A stretch of 64,000 nt of DNA from Herbaspirillum sp. ST 5-3 (lineage in GTDB: Bacteria; Pseudomonadota; Gammaproteobacteria; Burkholderiales; Burkholderiaceae_D), in the NCBI RefSeq assembly GCF_004804275.1, contig NZ_STGI01000002.1:640710-704709 (forward strand), written 5' to 3'. Under the pieces are notes generated by a model. That model had not been told where the DNA came from, made no database searches, and saw only the letters and a program-made list of their open reading frames with translations. Made by a program: the position numbers and the translations under genes. Positions 52,238 to 61,547 of this stretch are shown piece by piece. Positions within the stretch are counted from its first letter, which is position 1. Each line of letters begins with the position of its first letter.

Positions 52238-52516
52238 CTACGCCTTCAGATAGCGCTTGACGCCGTCGCTCTTGAGAACGTCACCCCAGGACTCGATGCG
52301 GTAAATGTCGCCGACCTTGTGCAGGACGACGCCGAACTGTTCGCGCAGGCGCTGGATATCGGCGTCCACGGTTTCCTTGTCATGGCTGGTCAGATCGGCA
52401 ATGGCCGAGACGGTCGGACGTTCGAGCAGGTCGATGGCGGACAGGAGGACGAAGAGGCGACGCGCGTCGTGGTCGGGGTATTGCGGTACGCCGAATTGAT
52501 TTGTGGGATAGCTCAT
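52238..52516 (-). CDS. Small winged-helix-like hypothetical protein
   Basis: A 92-residue protein beginning MSYPTNQFGVPQYPDHDARR, followed by LFVLLSAIDLLERPTVSAIADLTSHDKETVDADIQRLREQFGV, a pattern suggesting a helix-turn-helix or winged-helix fold. It carries no known catalytic motif and looks like a conserved betaproteobacterial hypothetical family, although I cannot name it. It is 56 bases downstream of the next gene in the same direction and may share its transcript. Confidence 0.72.
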   Translation of the reverse strand: MSYPTNQFGVPQYPDHDARRLFVLLSAIDLLERPTVSAIADLTSHDKETVDADIQRLREQFGVVLHKVGDIYRIESWGDVLKSDGVKRYLKA

Positions 52517-52572
52517 CGTACGCCTCGTGTTGTTCTGGATCGCAATGGCCGCGATCGCCGATTTCGGGTTCG

Positions 52573-53205
52573 CTATTTCTTCCGGTCGCGCAAGGCGGCC
52601 TTGAATGCCTCGGTTTGCTCCTTGGCCGCGTGGCGGCTGATCACTTGCAGGCTGACCAGGATCGCCATGGCGCCTTCCACGCGGCCGAGTGCCTTCTCCT
52701 CATCGAGATGGTCCAATGCCGTTTCCGTACGTTCCACCAGTTTGCGATAGGCCTCGTGCAAGGCGCCATAAGCCCGGTTGGTGATGACGACATGCGCAAG
52801 GTCGGCAATTTCCTTCGGGCTCTTTGAATAATATTCCACCAATTCCTGTATGCGCTTCGCGCGTGGATGCGCCAAGGCAAGATCATTGGAAATCGCCTGC
52901 GCCAGCGCGGCAGCCGATTCGGTCGGGGAACTGCCGTGCCGTCCCAGATGCGCCAGGCTGAACCCATGCGTCTGCAAACTGATGATCAGCTTTTCGATGG
53001 CGTTGAAGATGCGCAGTTCCGCGACATCGCGATCATGCGGCGCAAGGCTGTCCACGCCGGCCATCAGGTGAGAGGAAAGCCACTGCTCGAAAGGCGGCGG
53101 CGTGGTGGCGGCATTGGCATGCAACCACTCGATGCACATTTTCTTGTATTCATCCGACAGGACGCGGTATTCCTCGTCGTTGAGTTCGACATTGATTGTT
53201 GGCAT
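52573..53205 (-). CDS. Hypothetical helical protein
   Basis: About 210 residues from ATG 53205 (AAGG upstream). It starts MPTINVELNDEEYRVLSDEYKKMCIEWL, then is helix-rich and charged (NAIEKLIISLQTHGF, AYRKLVERTETALDHLDEEK), without signal peptide or membrane segments. I do not recognise the family. The N-terminal 15 residues have a ribbon-helix-helix-like look, which may mean DNA binding, but that is a guess. It is upstream of the small winged-helix-like gene. Confidence 0.65.
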   Translation of the reverse strand: MPTINVELNDEEYRVLSDEYKKMCIEWLHANAATTPPPFEQWLSSHLMAGVDSLAPHDRDVAELRIFNAIEKLIISLQTHGFSLAHLGRHGSSPTESAAALAQAISNDLALAHPRAKRIQELVEYYSKSPKEIADLAHVVITNRAYGALHEAYRKLVERTETALDHLDEEKALGRVEGAMAILVSLQVISRHAAKEQTEAFKAALRDRKK

Positions 53206-53518
53206 GACTTGCCTTGTGGCTATGGGGACAGGCTCCATTCTGATGCATTCATGATCGGTTTGGTTTCTGTTTCGTCCCGGCGGGTGTATTGTGAATCATG
53301 CATGCGCATGTTCAGGATTGATTTGTCCGGCGTGCTTGTCAAGCATGCGAGGCGGAAAGCCCTGTCTTCTGCAAACCCTGTGTCGTGCAAAAACGTGCAC
53401 CTGATGGGTAAAAATTTCAGATTGATCACTGCTCCTTCACGGCTTGTACTGCGTGGCAACGTCGTTTCGGGAGCAGGCATGCTTTTCGCTGAGAGGAATC
53501 ATGGAAAGGAGCTTCCAG

Positions 53519-54535
53519 ATGAAGATTCGCCTCAAGAAAGTCTCGGACCAGATTATCGTCATTACCGGTGCGACCAGCGGCATCGGATTGACCACCGCGC
53601 GTCAGGCTGCGGAACGCGGCGCAAAAATCGTCCTCGTGGCGCGCAATGAGGATGCGCTCAAGCAGTTGACCTTCGAGCTGTCGAAAAAGGGGAGCGAAGC
53701 GATTTACGTCGTGGCCGATGTCGGCATCGAGGAGGACGTGCGCAGGGTGGCGCAGGCCGCCATCGAGCGCTTCGGCGGTTTCGATACCTGGGTAAACAAC
53801 GCCGGCGTGGCGATTTTCGGGCGCAACGAAGATGTTTCCGTCGAGGATCAGCACCGACTGTTTCAGACCAATTTCTGGGGCGTGGTATATGGTTCGCTGA
53901 TCGCGGCCGAACACCTGAAGCAGCGGGGCGGGGCACTGATCAATCTGGGCAGCGAAGTCTCCGATTGCGCGCTGCCGCTGCAGGGCATCTATTCGGCCTC
54001 CAAGCATGCGGTCAAGGGTTTTACCGACTCGCTGCGCATGGAGCTGGAGGCGGAACAAGCGCCGGTCGCGGTCACGCTGATTAAGCCGGCCGCGGTCGAC
54101 ACCATGTTCGTCGAGCACGCGAAGAATTATCTGGAAGTCGAGCCGCGCCTGCCGCCGCCAGTGTACGCACCGGAAGTGGTCGCGAATGCAATCCTGCATG
54201 CCGCCGAGCACGTCGAACGCGATATCTTCGTTGGCGCCGCGGCGAAGCTGATTTCGTCCACGGCGTACTACGCGCCGCGGATGCTGGACCGCTACATGCG
54301 GAGATTTCTTCTCAAGCAGCAGAAATCCGACATGCCGGCGCGAAATCGCGCCCAGCACAGCCTTTACGGGCCGGGGCCGGATCTTCTGGAGCGGCCGGGT
54401 TACCGGGGCGGCGTGCTGGAATCCAGCCTGTACACCAAGGCTGCGACCCACCCGAAAACCGCAATGTCGCTCTTGCTGGGTGCGGGAATTGCCCTGATGG
54501 CCTTATGGCGCCTGCGTCAAAGGCCGGCCGTCTGA
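53519..54535 (+). CDS. Short-chain dehydrogenase/reductase
   Basis: A 338-residue classical SDR with an extra C-terminal part. Cofactor motif TGATSGIG, NNAGVA, the catalytic Ser in NLGSEVS, and YSASK (Tyr, Lys) are intact. After the SDR fold there is an 80-residue extension rich in Arg ending in a hydrophobic segment (AMSLLLGAGIALMALW), so the enzyme may be membrane-anchored. AAGGAG lies 8 bases before ATG 53519; ATG 53501 also has a site. Substrate unknown. It is followed 96 bases later by a DksA-like gene. Confidence 0.9.
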   Translation: MKIRLKKVSDQIIVITGATSGIGLTTARQAAERGAKIVLVARNEDALKQLTFELSKKGSEAIYVVADVGIEEDVRRVAQAAIERFGGFDTWVNNAGVAIFGRNEDVSVEDQHRLFQTNFWGVVYGSLIAAEHLKQRGGALINLGSEVSDCALPLQGIYSASKHAVKGFTDSLRMELEAEQAPVAVTLIKPAAVDTMFVEHAKNYLEVEPRLPPPVYAPEVVANAILHAAEHVERDIFVGAAAKLISSTAYYAPRMLDRYMRRFLLKQQKSDMPARNRAQHSLYGPGPDLLERPGYRGGVLESSLYTKAATHPKTAMSLLLGAGIALMALWRLRQRPAV

Positions 54536-54631
54536 ATACTTGTTCCGGTCGTGACGGACGCACATTCGGCTATCGTGCCGACAGCGCGCTTTCTTGACGC
54601 ATATATTGACCCTTTACGAGGAAAAACCACC

Positions 54632-55024
54632 ATGGCAGACCTGACCGAAAAGCAACTCGCTCAGTTAAGACAGATGCTGGACGAACGTGAACAGGCACTG
54701 CGTGCCGAACTGCATCGCGAAGTCGACGAAAAGGATGAGTTCCTGGACGTCGCGACCGAAGCGCCGGACCCGGGCGATTCCTCCTTTGCCAATCTGGCGG
54801 TGGACCTCGGCAATGCAGCCGTGACGCGCGACCTGACCGAGTTGCGCGCCATCGAAGCCGCGCGTGCCCGCATGGAGAACGGCGTTTACGGTGATTGTGT
54901 CTCGTGCGAGACGGAAATTCCCTTCGAGAGGCTGAAGGTGCAGCCGACCGCGGAGCGCTGCGCGCCCTGCCAGGAGGTCTATGAAAAGACGCATGTCGAT
55001 TCGATGCGTGGCGCGACCATGTAA
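54632..55024 (+). CDS. TraR/DksA-family zinc-finger protein
   Basis: A 130-residue protein with an N-terminal coiled coil (LAQLRQMLDEREQALRAEL), the acidic DPGDSS turn, and the C4 zinc finger CVSC-N-CAPC, typical of TraR/DksA proteins that act in the secondary channel of RNA polymerase. It is shorter than housekeeping DksA (about 150), so it is likely a DksA-like paralogue. GAGGAA lies 9 bases before ATG 54632. Confidence 0.88.
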   Translation: MADLTEKQLAQLRQMLDEREQALRAELHREVDEKDEFLDVATEAPDPGDSSFANLAVDLGNAAVTRDLTELRAIEAARARMENGVYGDCVSCETEIPFERLKVQPTAERCAPCQEVYEKTHVDSMRGATM

Positions 55025-55065
55025 CGACGGGAGAGAACCTGCGCTTCGCCGGACAGGGCCAATGA

Positions 55066-56202
<1,137 letters not shown>

Positions 56203-56253
56203 ACCTCGCGCGGCTGCAATGACATCTGCGCTGAGCAGGGATGCCAAGAGAAG

Positions 56254-56619
56254 ATGATGAAAGATTCGATCTGGCCGGTGACGCTGATTGTCCTTGGCCT
56301 CACCTGGCTGCTGAACAGCCTGGACTGGCTGCCCGATGTGCATTGGCTGTGGATCCTCGGCCTCGCCGGCGCGGGTGTGGCGATTCTGGTACTGGATGGC
56401 GTGACGAAATCGTCTATCGTCGCCGGGCCGATGCTGATCCTGGCCGGGCTGCTGTCGTTCTTTCGCCTGTATCACGGGCTGTCGTGGCGCTTCATCATAC
56501 CGATCATGCTGATCGCGGCAGGAACTTTCATGCTCGCAGCGCGCTCCCCCTCTATTCCGGAATCACGCAACCTGAAGCGCAGGTTCGAGCGCAGGCCGGA
56601 GGAGGACAAACATGAATGA
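56254..56619 (+). CDS. Small membrane protein (DUF5668-like)
   Basis: A 121-residue protein with four predicted membrane helices (WPVTLIVLGLTWLLNSLDWL; WILGLAGAGVAILVLDGV; AGPMLILAGLLSFF; IIPIMLIAAGTFMLAA) and a basic cytoplasmic tail ending RRFERRPEEDKHE. It resembles LiaF/DUF5668-type envelope proteins. Function unknown. Its stop overlaps the next start by 8 bases, so it is coupled with the DUF4126 protein. Confidence 0.75.
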   Translation: MMKDSIWPVTLIVLGLTWLLNSLDWLPDVHWLWILGLAGAGVAILVLDGVTKSSIVAGPMLILAGLLSFFRLYHGLSWRFIIPIMLIAAGTFMLAARSPSIPESRNLKRRFERRPEEDKHE

Positions 56620-57196
56620 AACGCTTTCCGCCGCGGCCCTGGCCGGCGGTCTCTCATGGGCCAGCGGCATCCGCCTGTACATGACGTTGTTCATCGCCGG
56701 CTGGTTCGGCAGGTCGGGCTGGATCGAGTTGCCGCCCGCCTTGCAGGTTCTGGAGTCGCCGTGGGTGATGGCGGTGACCGGCGCGCTGCTGATCGTGGAG
56801 TTCCTGGCGGACAAGGTACCCGGCATCGACTCCGCGTGGGATGCGATCCATACCGTCATCCGGGTGCCGGCCGGCGCGGTGCTCGGCGCGGCCGCGCTGG
56901 GGCAGATGGGAACGGAATGGTCGACTATTGCCGCTCTCCTCGGTGGCACCTTTGCGGCCGGCGCGCATGTGACCAAGGCCGGCAGCCGCGCCCTGATCAA
57001 CACCTCGCCCGAGCCGTTCAGCAACTGGGCGGCATCCTTCACCGAAGACCTGGCGGTGCTTGGCGGTTTGTGGGCGGCCTTCTTCCATCCGGTGGTCTTG
57101 TTCATTTTCCTCATTGCGTTCTTTCTCATCGCAATGTGGCTGCTGCCCAAGGTATGGCGGGGCTTGCGCTGGCTTTTCAGAAGGCTGAGTACCTGA
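56612..57196 (+). CDS. DUF4126 membrane protein
   Basis: A 194-residue integral membrane protein with about five helices. ASGIRLYMTLFIAGWFGRSGWI, FLADKVPGIDSAWDAIHTVIRVPAGAVLGAA and FTEDLAVLGGLWAAFFHP are the DUF4126 family blocks. Function unknown. It sits between a small membrane protein (8-base overlap) and an FtsX-type permease (TGATG overlap), forming a three-gene operon. Confidence 0.85.
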   Translation: MNETLSAAALAGGLSWASGIRLYMTLFIAGWFGRSGWIELPPALQVLESPWVMAVTGALLIVEFLADKVPGIDSAWDAIHTVIRVPAGAVLGAAALGQMGTEWSTIAALLGGTFAAGAHVTKAGSRALINTSPEPFSNWAASFTEDLAVLGGLWAAFFHPVVLFIFLIAFFLIAMWLLPKVWRGLRWLFRRLST

Positions 57197-59694
57197 TGCT
57201 GATCCAGGCCCTGCGCATGACCCGGCGCGACTGGCGCGCCGGCGAATTGCGCTTTCTTCTGGTGGCGCTGATCGTCGCAGTGGCATCGCTGGCGTCGGTC
57301 GGGTTCTTCATCGATCGCATGCGCGCAGGGCTGAATCGCGATGCGCACCAGTTGCTCGGTGCGGATCTCGTCGTCAACGCCGACCAGCCGATCAATCGCG
57401 CGTGGTATGCGGAAGCGCTTAGGCGCGGATTCACGCTGGCGGAAAACGTCACCTTCCCGAGCATGGCGACAGCCGGCGAGGGCGACAAGGCCGTATCCCA
57501 ACTGGCGGCGGTCAAGGCCGTGTCCGCCGGCTATCCCTTGCGAGGCGCGCTGAAACTGGCAAGCTCCGATGGCGGCGAACGCACAACACGGGATATTCCG
57601 GAAGAGGGCACGGTGTGGGTCGATCCCGGCGTATTGTCCGGGCTGGACGTGAAGGCGGGAGACCTGTTGAAGCTGGGCGACAAGCAATTCCGTATCGCAC
57701 AAGTGATCGCGGTGGAGCCGGATCGCGGCGCGGGTTTCATGAACTTCGCCCCGCGCGTGATGCTGCCCTTGTCCGATCTCCCCGCGACGAAGCTGATCCA
57801 GAACGGTTCACGCGTCACCTATCGCCTGCTCGTGGCGGGCGAGCAGGCCGAGGTCGCGCGTTTCCAGCGCTGGCTGCAAGGCCGGATCGAGCGCGACAAC
57901 GTCAAGGGCGTGCGCATCGAATCGCTGGAGTCCGGGCGCCCCGAAATGCGGGCGACGCTGGACCGCGCCGAAGAATTCCTCTCGCTGGTCGGCCTGTTGT
58001 CCGCCATGCTGGCCGCTGTCGCCGTTGCGATGGCCGCGCGCCGCTTCATGCTGCGTCATCTCGATGCTTGCGCGATGCTGCGCTGCCTCGGTCTGACGCA
58101 AAACCAGGTGACGGCGATGTATCTGATCGAATTTTTCGCGGTTGGCCTGGTGGGCAGCCTGCTTGGTGCCGCCGTGGGCTTTGCCGCGCATTTCGTGCTG
58201 CTCGAAGGGCTTGGCAAGCTGGTGACGAGCGAATTGCCGTCAGCGACGTTCCTGCCGGCACTGCAAAGCATGGCAACAGGCCTGCTACTGCTGATTGGCT
58301 TTGCGATTCCGCCGATCCTGCAATTGCGCAACGTGCCACACAACCGTGTCATCCGGCGCGAGCAGGACGCGCCGCAACCCGCCACCCTGGCGACCTACGG
58401 GCTGGGGCTGTTTGCCTTTATCGGGCTGCTGTTGTGGCAATCGGGTAATCCGAAACTTGGCCTGTTGACGGCCGCGGGCTTTCTCGCGGGATTCGCGGTA
58501 TTCGCGCTGGCCGGGTGGTTGAGCCTGCGATCGCTGCGCTTGCTGCGCATGGGCATCAATCATCCGGCATGGCGCTTCGCCTTGACGGCCTTGCAGCGGC
58601 GTCAAGGCGCGACCGTAGTGCAGATTGTGGCGCTCGCACTTGGTCTGATGGCGCTTTTGCTGCTGACGGTGATACGCGGCGACCTGGTGGACGCATGGCG
58701 GAATTCCACGCCGCCGGATGCGCCGAACCGCTTCGTGATCAATATCCAGCCTGAGCAGAAAGCGGACTTCGAAAAGCGGCTTGCCGCCAACGGCATCGGC
58801 AAAGCGCAGTTGTATCCGATGATACGCGGCCGCCTGATCCAGGTGAACGATCAGCCCATTACCAATGAAACCTACGTGGACGATCGCGCGCGGCGCCTGG
58901 TCGATCGTGAATTCAATTTGTCCACCATGCGCGATATCCCGCCGCAGAACCGCATCGTCGCCGGACGCTGGTATGACAACCGCAAGCCGGAAGCATCGGT
59001 GGAAGAGGGCCTGGCGAAAACGCTGAAGCTGAAGCTGGGCGACAAGCTGCGCTTCGACATCGCGGGCCAGCAGGTGGAGGCGACCATCACCAGTTTGCGC
59101 AAGCTCGACTGGGGTTCGATGCGCGTCAATTTCTTCGTGATCCTCAACCCCGCCCTCGTCGAGAACATGCCGCAAACGTGGATCACGGCGTTTCATTTGC
59201 CGCAGGAAAAGATTTCCCTCGTGAATGATTTGATGCGCGAGTTTCCGAACCTGACGGTGGTCGACGTCGGCAGCATGATCAGGCAAGTGCAGGGCGTGCT
59301 CGATCAGGTCATTGCGGCCGTTGAATTCCTGTTCCTGTTCACGCTGGCGTCGGGCGTGCTGGTGCTGTATGCGGCGTTGGTCGGATCGCAGGATGAGCGC
59401 ATTCGCGAATCCGGCCTGCTGCGCGCGCTCGGCGCCACGCGCCGCCAGCTTTCGCAATCGCAGTGGATCGAGTTTGCACTGATCGGCGGCCTGTCCGGCG
59501 TGCTCGCAGCAAGTGGCGCGGCGGCCATCGGCTGGACGCTGGCGCGCTATGTGTTCAATTTCGAATGGACCTTCAGCCCTGTGGTGTGGATCGCCGGCCT
59601 GACGAGTGGCGCCTTGTGCGCATTCATCGGCGGCTGGGCCGGACTGCGCAACGTGCTGAATCAACCACCCTTGCAGACCCTGCGCGGCATCTGA
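57196..59694 (+). CDS. FtsX-type ABC transporter permease (YbbP-like)
   Basis: An 832-residue permease with two FtsX domains and about ten helices: an N-terminal helix (LRFLLVALIVAVASLASVGFF), a large periplasmic domain, three helices, a second block from FALTALQRRQGATVVQIVALALGL, another periplasmic domain and the C-terminal FtsX domain with the IRESGLLRALGATRRQL motif. It resembles YbbP, thought to export or process a lipoprotein or lipid with the ATPase YbbA. No ATPase is present in this operon, so the partner must be encoded elsewhere. Start ATG 57196 overlaps the preceding stop. Confidence 0.9.
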   Translation: MLIQALRMTRRDWRAGELRFLLVALIVAVASLASVGFFIDRMRAGLNRDAHQLLGADLVVNADQPINRAWYAEALRRGFTLAENVTFPSMATAGEGDKAVSQLAAVKAVSAGYPLRGALKLASSDGGERTTRDIPEEGTVWVDPGVLSGLDVKAGDLLKLGDKQFRIAQVIAVEPDRGAGFMNFAPRVMLPLSDLPATKLIQNGSRVTYRLLVAGEQAEVARFQRWLQGRIERDNVKGVRIESLESGRPEMRATLDRAEEFLSLVGLLSAMLAAVAVAMAARRFMLRHLDACAMLRCLGLTQNQVTAMYLIEFFAVGLVGSLLGAAVGFAAHFVLLEGLGKLVTSELPSATFLPALQSMATGLLLLIGFAIPPILQLRNVPHNRVIRREQDAPQPATLATYGLGLFAFIGLLLWQSGNPKLGLLTAAGFLAGFAVFALAGWLSLRSLRLLRMGINHPAWRFALTALQRRQGATVVQIVALALGLMALLLLTVIRGDLVDAWRNSTPPDAPNRFVINIQPEQKADFEKRLAANGIGKAQLYPMIRGRLIQVNDQPITNETYVDDRARRLVDREFNLSTMRDIPPQNRIVAGRWYDNRKPEASVEEGLAKTLKLKLGDKLRFDIAGQQVEATITSLRKLDWGSMRVNFFVILNPALVENMPQTWITAFHLPQEKISLVNDLMREFPNLTVVDVGSMIRQVQGVLDQVIAAVEFLFLFTLASGVLVLYAALVGSQDERIRESGLLRALGATRRQLSQSQWIEFALIGGLSGVLAASGAAAIGWTLARYVFNFEWTFSPVVWIAGLTSGALCAFIGGWAGLRNVLNQPPLQTLRGI

Positions 59695-59696
59695 CA

Positions 59697-59714
59697 GGCA
59701 GTTGAAAAACTGCC
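59697..59714 (+). terminator. Short stem-loop after the permease gene
   Basis: GGCAGTT-GAAA-AACTGCC is a 7-base-pair stem with a GNRA tetraloop 2 bases after the stop codon. No T-run follows, so it is a weak or RNA-stabilising terminator. Confidence 0.4.
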
Positions 59715-60258
59715 GAGCGAATCGAGATCGGGTCCGCCAAGCTTCGCGATATCTTAATGTTGCTCAAATCATTGCGTGCTTTTGCGCAATGTCCTTCCTT
59801 CCTTTCCCGGCTATCTTGAGCTTACGCGATTCCTGACTGCGGGTGAAATACCGGCAATGCATGCCGTGCATTTCGCTTGCACACGCTCTTTGTCTGCTGT
59901 GTTCAAGTTCGCTGTAACGCTTTGATACACCTGAATTTCATATCTTGTTGTGCGTTGATACACGTCAAAACAGTCAATAAGGGGATACGTAGAGTTGTAC
60001 ATCAGATAAGTCGCCAATGGTCGAACGGCAACGAAATAGACGGAGCGGCCCACGCTTCCGCTTCGTCGCGCGGCGGGAATCATGTCTCCGGAAACATGCC
60101 CGCTGTCGTCGCGCTATCGTCGCGTTATCGTCGTTGCCATGCTCGCGAGCGCCACTGCGCCGCTCCGGGCTCCTGCCGATCCAGGCTTCCTTAACTTAAA
60201 CACAGCACATGCCGGTAACCGTCTTGGCAACTTCGTGCAAATCATGTGGGGTAATCAA
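59715..60258 (+). promoter_or_regulatory. Long leader upstream of wza with direct repeats
   Basis: A 540-base region without a convincing gene. It contains direct repeats TTGATACAC at 59922-59930 and 59955-59963, 33 bases apart (three helical turns), and a degenerate copy TTGTACATC at 59995-60003. These are candidates for a regulator of the export operon, several hundred bases before the start, so a promoter near 59980 and a leader RNA are possible. The short plus-strand open frame before the wza ATG is considered a shadow. Confidence 0.45.
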
Positions 60259-61434
60259 ATGCACTTCTGTTCTAAAGCTTCTCTCAAAAAATGGAGCGTG
60301 GGCGTGCTGCTGCCGTGGATCGCCGCCGGCTGCACGTCGGTGTCTCCGGGCATGCATTACAGCCAATCGTCCGGACTGAATTCCGCAAGCACGGACAGTG
60401 CGAGCGGCGACGAAAATGTGAATCCCGTTCTGAGGCAGATTACTCCCCATCTCGTCAAGGCAGAGCGCGAATTGCGCGAAAAGCAGGCCACCCAGGACAT
60501 CAGCAAGCTGCTGGCCAAACCGAAGCCCTATACCATCGACAACGGCGATGTTCTGTCGATCGTGGTCTGGGATCATCCTGAACTCTCCAACTCCGCGACG
60601 ATCTCCACGGGTGGTGGCGTAGGTACCGGCTCCGACGCATCTACCGCCGCGACGACCGCGCCGCCTGCCGGTTTCATGGTCGACCATGAGGGCATGATCC
60701 AGTTTCCGTATGCAGGTCCTCTGAAAGTCGCCGGACTCACGCAGGATCAGGCGCGCAATCTGCTTGCCAGCAAGCTCTCGCGCTATCTGAAGCAGCCGCG
60801 GGTAACCCTGCGCGTGCAGGCCTATCGCAGCAAGCGCGTTTATGTCGACGGCGAAGTGAAGAATCCGGGCCTGCAGGCGATCAACGATATCCCGATGACG
60901 CTGGTCGAGGCGATCAATCGCGCCGGCGGCGTGCTGCCGACCGGTGACCAGAGCCAGGTCGTCGTGAACCGGGATGGCACCAACTACTACATCAACCTGC
61001 CGCAGCTGGTTCAGCGCGGGGTCAATCCGGGCAGCATCATGCTCACCAACGGCGATGTCGTGCGGGTTCGTTCGCGTGATGAAAGCAAGGTGTTCGTCTC
61101 GGGCGAGGTGGTCAGTCCGCGTGCGCTGCCCATGCATAACGGCCGCCTGACATTGAATGAAGCACTTGGCGAATCGGGCGGAATCAATCCGACCAGCGGC
61201 GACGGAAGCCAGATTTATGTGGTGCGCAAATCCGGTGCCGAGCAGGTGGTCTATCAACTTGATGGACGCTCGCCTGGAGCGCTGGCAATGGCAGAAGGCT
61301 TCGAGCTTAATCCGAAGGATGTGGTCTTTGTGGCGGCGACGCCGCTGGCGAACTGGCATCGCGCAATCAGCCTGCTCCTGCCGGGTGCGCTGTCATCGGC
61401 AGTCGGCGCAGTGACGCCGGCAACAAACAAATAA
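60259..61434 (+). CDS. wza: Outer-membrane polysaccharide export lipoprotein (Wza-like)
   Basis: A 391-residue lipoprotein (Cys25 in the lipobox IAAGC) with a Poly_export domain (LAKPKPYTIDNGDVLSIVVWDHPEL; FPYAGPLKVAGLTQDQARNLL) followed by SLBB segments (RVYVDGEVKNPGLQAINDIPMTLVEAINRAGG; KVFVSGEVVSPRALPMHNGRLTLNEALGESGG), the plan of Wza/GfcE. It forms the export channel partner of the Wzc kinase that follows 113 bases later. ATG 60259, preceded by GGGG, gives a proper signal peptide; the longer upstream in-frame extension does not. Confidence 0.92.
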   Translation: MHFCSKASLKKWSVGVLLPWIAAGCTSVSPGMHYSQSSGLNSASTDSASGDENVNPVLRQITPHLVKAERELREKQATQDISKLLAKPKPYTIDNGDVLSIVVWDHPELSNSATISTGGGVGTGSDASTAATTAPPAGFMVDHEGMIQFPYAGPLKVAGLTQDQARNLLASKLSRYLKQPRVTLRVQAYRSKRVYVDGEVKNPGLQAINDIPMTLVEAINRAGGVLPTGDQSQVVVNRDGTNYYINLPQLVQRGVNPGSIMLTNGDVVRVRSRDESKVFVSGEVVSPRALPMHNGRLTLNEALGESGGINPTSGDGSQIYVVRKSGAEQVVYQLDGRSPGALAMAEGFELNPKDVVFVAATPLANWHRAISLLLPGALSSAVGAVTPATNK

Positions 61435-61547
61435 GGGCCGCTGAAGCGAAAGTCTCGCGAGCGGGCCAGGCCCATCGGGACGGCTTTCGCAGTCACTGTC
61501 TTGATTCGTGTCGTTCATGTCCGTACTAACAACAAGCTGATAAACCT

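Noticed and set aside
58285..59664. 459-codon minus-strand open frame
   Set aside because: Antisense to the FtsX-type permease; sequence is rich in Gln, His and Arg as expected for a shadow frame.
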